Shown here: positions 60,626-64,000 of the stretch, piece by piece
How positions within the stretch are numbered: position 1 is the stretch's first letter
How the letters are laid out: every line of letters begins with the position of its first letter
The notes under the pieces: model-generated
What the model was told of the DNA's origin: nothing
The model's input: the letters and a program-made list of their open reading frames with translations, nothing else
Databases searched by the model: none
From: an uncultured Duncaniella sp.
GTDB taxonomy: Bacteria; Bacteroidota; Bacteroidia; Bacteroidales; Muribaculaceae
Length of the DNA: 64,000 nucleotides
Direction: 5' to 3'
NCBI GenBank assembly: GCA_910584825.1
Contig: CAJUCI010000003.1
Coordinates: 1 to 64,000 of the forward strand
Position numbers and translations under genes: made by a program

Positions 60626-62488
60626 ATGGCAGAAAAGAAAGAAAAATTGTTTGAGCAGTTTCCCCCGATTTCCACTGCAGAATGGAAAGCCAAGGTGGAG
60701 GCTGACCTGAAAGGTGCTCCATTTGACAAGAAACTTGTGTGGCGCACCAACGAGGGCTTCAATGTCCAGCCCATGTATCGACTGGAAGACATCGAGGACC
60801 TTGCCACTACCAACTCTCTCCCCGGAGAATATCCTTACCTTCGCGGCACCCGCACTGACAATGACTGGCTCGTGCGTCAGGAGATTATCGCCGAGACTCC
60901 CGAAGAGGCCAACCGCATCGCCCTCGACGTGCTCACCAAGGGTGTGACATCGCTCGGATTCAAGGTGCAGGAGCCTACAGCCGAGGCTGTGGCCGCCATG
61001 CTCAACGGCATCGACCTCTCGAAAATCGAGGTAAACTTCACCTGCTGCCTCAAGAAGGCCCTTCCCCTCGCCCAGGCTCTCGTGGCATACGTCAAGGAGA
61101 ATGGCTGTGCCGAGACATTCAAGGGTTCAATCGACTTCAACCCCTTCAAGAAACCCCTCCGCAAGGGTGTTGAATTCTCGGCTGCCCAGCTCACCGAGAT
61201 GGCTTGCAATCTGCTCGACGCTGTGAAGGATGTGCGCGGTCTGCGCGTACTCGCCGTCAACAGCGACATGCTCAGCAACGCCGGCGCATATATCTATCAG
61301 GAACTCGGCTATGCCCTCGCCTGGGGTGCTGACTGGCTCACACTCCTCACCGAGGCCGGACGCAGTGCCGCCGAGGTGGCTTGCCGCATCAAGTTCAATA
61401 TGGGCGTGTCGAGCAACTTCTTCATGGAGCTGTCAAAGTTCCGCGCCGCCCGCATGCTTTGGGCTCAGATTGTGGCCCAGTACAAGCCCGAGTGTGACTG
61501 CGCCGCCAAGATGATGGCTCACGCAACAACCTCGCGCTTCAATCAGACCCTCTATGACGCACACGTCAACCTGCTCCGCAGCCAGACCGAATCAATGTCG
61601 GCCGCACTCGCAGGTGTCGATTCTATAACCGTCACCCCGTTTGACGCCCCCTTCAAGACTCCCGACGAATTCTCAGAGCGCATCGCCCGCAACCAGCAGC
61701 ATCTGCTCAAAGAGGAGAGCCACCTCGACAAGGTAATCGACCCCGCCGGTGGTTCATATTACGTGGAGACCCTTACAGTGGCCATCTCTAAGGAGGCCTG
61801 GAAGCTCTTCCTCGACGTTGAGGAGAAGGGCGGTTTCCTCGCATGCTGCAACAGCGGCGAGGTGCAGAAGGCCGTGCGTGAGAGCGCAGAGAAGCGTCAC
61901 ACCGACGTGGCCCGCCGCAAGGAGATACTCCTCGGCACCAACCAGTATCCCAACGTCAACGAGATGGCTGCCGACAAGATTGTCGAGCTTCAGGGCTCAC
62001 TCCCCTGCTCATGCCACGGAGGCAACGGTTGCGAGACCGAGGGCGGACTGCCCACCAAGCGCGCATCAAGCGACTTCGAGGAACTCCGCTTGGCCACCGA
62101 GGCCGCCGCAAAGCGTCCTAAGGTGTTCATGCTCACCATCGGCAACCTGGCCATGCGCCTTGCCCGCGCACAGTTCTCGGGCAACTTCTTCGGGTGTGCC
62201 GGTTATGAGATTATCGACAACCTCGGTTTTAACACCGTGGAGGAAGGCGTAGACGCTGCTCTCGAGAAGGGTGCCGACATCGTGGTGCTCTGCTCGAGTG
62301 ACGTCGAGTATGCCGAGTTTGCCCCCGCAGCATTCAAGTATCTCAACGGCCGTGCCGAGTTTGTAGTGGCAGGTGCCCCCGCATGCATGGAGGACCTCAA
62401 GGCTCAGGGCATCAACGACTATGTGCATGTACGCTGCAACGTGCTTGACACCCTGCGCGACTTCAACAACCGTCTGCTCAATAAGTAA
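60626..62488 (+). CDS. mutA: methylmalonyl-CoA mutase small subunit
   Basis: Beta subunit of the adenosylcobalamin-dependent methylmalonyl-CoA/succinyl-CoA isomerase, 620 residues. A TIM-barrel-like domain (about 40-400, VIDPAGGSYYVE near 375) and a degenerate cobalamin-type domain (about 490-620, GNFFGCAGYEIIDNLGFN) without the His ligand of the catalytic subunit (no DxHxxG). Its partner mutB follows after 21 nt. In Bacteroidales the pair feeds the succinate-propionate pathway. Confidence 0.93.
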   Translation: MAEKKEKLFEQFPPISTAEWKAKVEADLKGAPFDKKLVWRTNEGFNVQPMYRLEDIEDLATTNSLPGEYPYLRGTRTDNDWLVRQEIIAETPEEANRIALDVLTKGVTSLGFKVQEPTAEAVAAMLNGIDLSKIEVNFTCCLKKALPLAQALVAYVKENGCAETFKGSIDFNPFKKPLRKGVEFSAAQLTEMACNLLDAVKDVRGLRVLAVNSDMLSNAGAYIYQELGYALAWGADWLTLLTEAGRSAAEVACRIKFNMGVSSNFFMELSKFRAARMLWAQIVAQYKPECDCAAKMMAHATTSRFNQTLYDAHVNLLRSQTESMSAALAGVDSITVTPFDAPFKTPDEFSERIARNQQHLLKEESHLDKVIDPAGGSYYVETLTVAISKEAWKLFLDVEEKGGFLACCNSGEVQKAVRESAEKRHTDVARRKEILLGTNQYPNVNEMAADKIVELQGSLPCSCHGGNGCETEGGLPTKRASSDFEELRLATEAAAKRPKVFMLTIGNLAMRLARAQFSGNFFGCAGYEIIDNLGFNTVEEGVDAALEKGADIVVLCSSDVEYAEFAPAAFKYLNGRAEFVVAGAPACMEDLKAQGINDYVHVRCNVLDTLRDFNNRLLNK

Positions 62489-62509
62489 ACCATTCATTCC
62501 CTATAAGAT

Positions 62510-64000
62510 ATGAAACCCAATTTCAAAGACATTGACATTGTAAAAGACGCTTTCGGCGACCGTCACGCCGCCGAGAACAAGGGGGAAGAATGGCTCACCC
62601 CCGAGCTTATCCCCGTTAAGCCCATATATACCAAGGACGACCTCGAAGGACTCGAGCACCTCAACTACGTGTCGGGTATCCCCCCGTTCCTGCGTGGCCC
62701 GTACAGCGCGATGTACCCCCTTCGCCCCTGGACCATCCGCCAGTATGCAGGTTTCTCGACCGCTGCCGAGTCAAACGCATTCTACCGCCGCAACCTTGCA
62801 GCCGGTCAGAAGGGCCTGTCGGTGGCATTCGACCTCGCCACACACCGCGGATATGATGCCGACCATGAGCGCGTGGTGGGTGACGTAGGCAAGGCCGGTG
62901 TGTCAATCTGCTCGCTCGAAGACATGAAGGTGCTCTTCGAGGGCATACCCTTGAACAAGATGTCAGTCTCCATGACCATGAACGGTGCAGTGCTCCCCGT
63001 GCTCGCATTCTATATCAACGCAGGTTTGGAGCAGGGCGCGAAGCTCGAGGAGATGGCCGGTACAATCCAGAACGACATCCTCAAGGAGTTCATGGTGCGC
63101 AACACCTATATCTACCCGCCGGAATTCTCGATGCGTATCATCGCCGACATCTTCGAGTACACCTCGCAGAACATGCCCAAGTTCAACTCCATCTCTATCT
63201 CGGGCTACCACATGCAGGAGGCCGGTGCAACATGCGATATTGAGCTGGCCTACACCCTCTGCGACGGTCTTGAATACCTCCGCGCAGGTGTCAACGCCGG
63301 TATCGACATCGACGCCTTCGCTCCGCGTCTCTCGTTCTTCTGGGCCATCGGCATGAACTACTTCATGGAGGTTGCCAAGATGCGCGCCGCACGTCTGCTC
63401 TGGGCCAAGATTGTCAAGCAGTTCAACCCCAAAAACCCCAAATCGCTCGCACTGCGCACACACTCGCAGACCTCGGGCTGGTCACTCACCGAGCAGGACC
63501 CCTTCAACAACGTAGGCCGTACATGTATCGAGGCTATGGGCGCAGCTCTCGGCCACACCCAGAGTCTCCACACCAACGCCCTCGACGAGGCCATCGCCCT
63601 CCCCACCGACTTCTCGGCACGTATCGCACGTAATACCCAGATTTACATCCAGGAGGAGACTATGGTGACCAAGCAGGTCGACCCGTGGGGCGGCTCATAT
63701 TACGTGGAGGCTCTCACCAACGAGATTGCCCACCGCGCATGGGAGCACATCCAGGAAATCGAGAAGCTCGGCGGCATGGCCAAGGCTATCGAGAGCGGTC
63801 TGCCCAAGATGCGTATTGAGGAGGCTTCGGCCCGCACTCAGGCCCGCATCGACTCAGGCCGTCAGACCATCGTGGGTATCAACAAGTATCGTCTCGACCA
63901 CGAGGACCCCATCGACATCCTCGAGATTGACAACACCGAGGTGCGCAAGGACCAGGTGGCACGACTCGTTGACCTCAAGGCCCACCGCGACGAGGCCGCT
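62510..64000 (+). CDS. mutB: methylmalonyl-CoA mutase large subunit (partial)
   Basis: Catalytic alpha subunit; 497 codons are visible and the frame is still open at the window edge (family members have about 715). Visible landmarks are GPYSAMYPLRPWTIRQYAGFSTAAESN (CoA/substrate contacts), SVAFDLATHRGYD, SVSMTMNGAVLP, ISISGYHMQEAGA and VDPWGGSYYVE. The missing part should hold the B12-binding DxHxxG domain. Confidence 0.93.
   Translation, partial: MKPNFKDIDIVKDAFGDRHAAENKGEEWLTPELIPVKPIYTKDDLEGLEHLNYVSGIPPFLRGPYSAMYPLRPWTIRQYAGFSTAAESNAFYRRNLAAGQKGLSVAFDLATHRGYDADHERVVGDVGKAGVSICSLEDMKVLFEGIPLNKMSVSMTMNGAVLPVLAFYINAGLEQGAKLEEMAGTIQNDILKEFMVRNTYIYPPEFSMRIIADIFEYTSQNMPKFNSISISGYHMQEAGATCDIELAYTLCDGLEYLRAGVNAGIDIDAFAPRLSFFWAIGMNYFMEVAKMRAARLLWAKIVKQFNPKNPKSLALRTHSQTSGWSLTEQDPFNNVGRTCIEAMGAALGHTQSLHTNALDEAIALPTDFSARIARNTQIYIQEETMVTKQVDPWGGSYYVEALTNEIAHRAWEHIQEIEKLGGMAKAIESGLPKMRIEEASARTQARIDSGRQTIVGINKYRLDHEDPIDILEIDNTEVRKDQVARLVDLKAHRDEAA

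Overview
The window looks like a chromosomal segment of a Bacteroidales bacterium, most likely a gut Muribaculaceae-type organism (family level is inference). The support is the repeated Bacteroidetes-style promoter element TAnnTTTG in front of many genes, outer-membrane and lipoprotein families typical of the phylum, a parA-parB-DUF5683-LysM transglycosylase cluster, paired methylmalonyl-CoA mutase subunits, and moderate GC content. Almost everything is housekeeping or conserved accessory DNA. I see no prophage, transposon, CRISPR array or rRNA operon.

Region 1 (0.4-9.5 kb) is regulatory and envelope-related. A lipoprotein plus TonB-receptor-like barrel operon diverges from a histidine kinase/response regulator pair, and a TCTTAG repeat array lies between them. 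An HxlR regulator diverges from a cupin gene. A second response regulator/kinase pair has a 15-bp dyad over its promoter and start codon. Region 2 (9.6-23.9 kb) carries ion transport (Pit-type phosphate, Ca2+ ATPase, CNNM/HlyC, split chromate transporter), an FprA flavodiiron protein, FolC, a tRNA-dihydrouridine synthase, a DUF2807 protein and a polysaccharide flippase. Region 3 (24-30.5 kb) has tRNA-Ser, an MNT/HEPN pair, a NapH/NapG-like iron-sulphur membrane protein with a Tat-exported aldo/keto reductase lipoprotein, an orphan tyrosine recombinase beside tRNA-Leu and tRNA-Gly, and Fe-superoxide dismutase.

Region 4 (30.7-37.2 kb) holds a MurU-like nucleotidyltransferase with an amino-sugar kinase fused to a RapZ C-terminal domain (probable cell-wall sugar recycling), a TrmH-family methylase, radA, tpiA, a SPOR protein and folE. 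Region 5 (37.2-44.2 kb) has a probable small RNA with its own promoter and terminator, and two copies of a module consisting of a small lipoprotein followed by a 517-residue TPR-membrane-HTH regulator, separated by rlmD on the other strand. Region 6 (44.3-60.4 kb) holds gyrA, a 7-bp tandem repeat, a TPR protein, DUF1599, a DoxX-like protein, dGTPase, a TPM-domain protein, an AGCS symporter, the parAB cluster and an NSS transporter. Region 7 (60.6 kb to the edge) is mutA-mutB behind a compact structured leader; mutB runs off the window.

The best leads are: the TCTTAG array and the 15-bp dyad as response-regulator sites; six genes whose start codon lies exactly 4-5 nt after TAnnTTTG, predicting leaderless mRNAs; the kinase-RapZ fusion; the duplicated lipoprotein/TPR-HTH modules with the adjacent small RNA; and the mutA leader with a cobalamin-riboswitch-like stretch.
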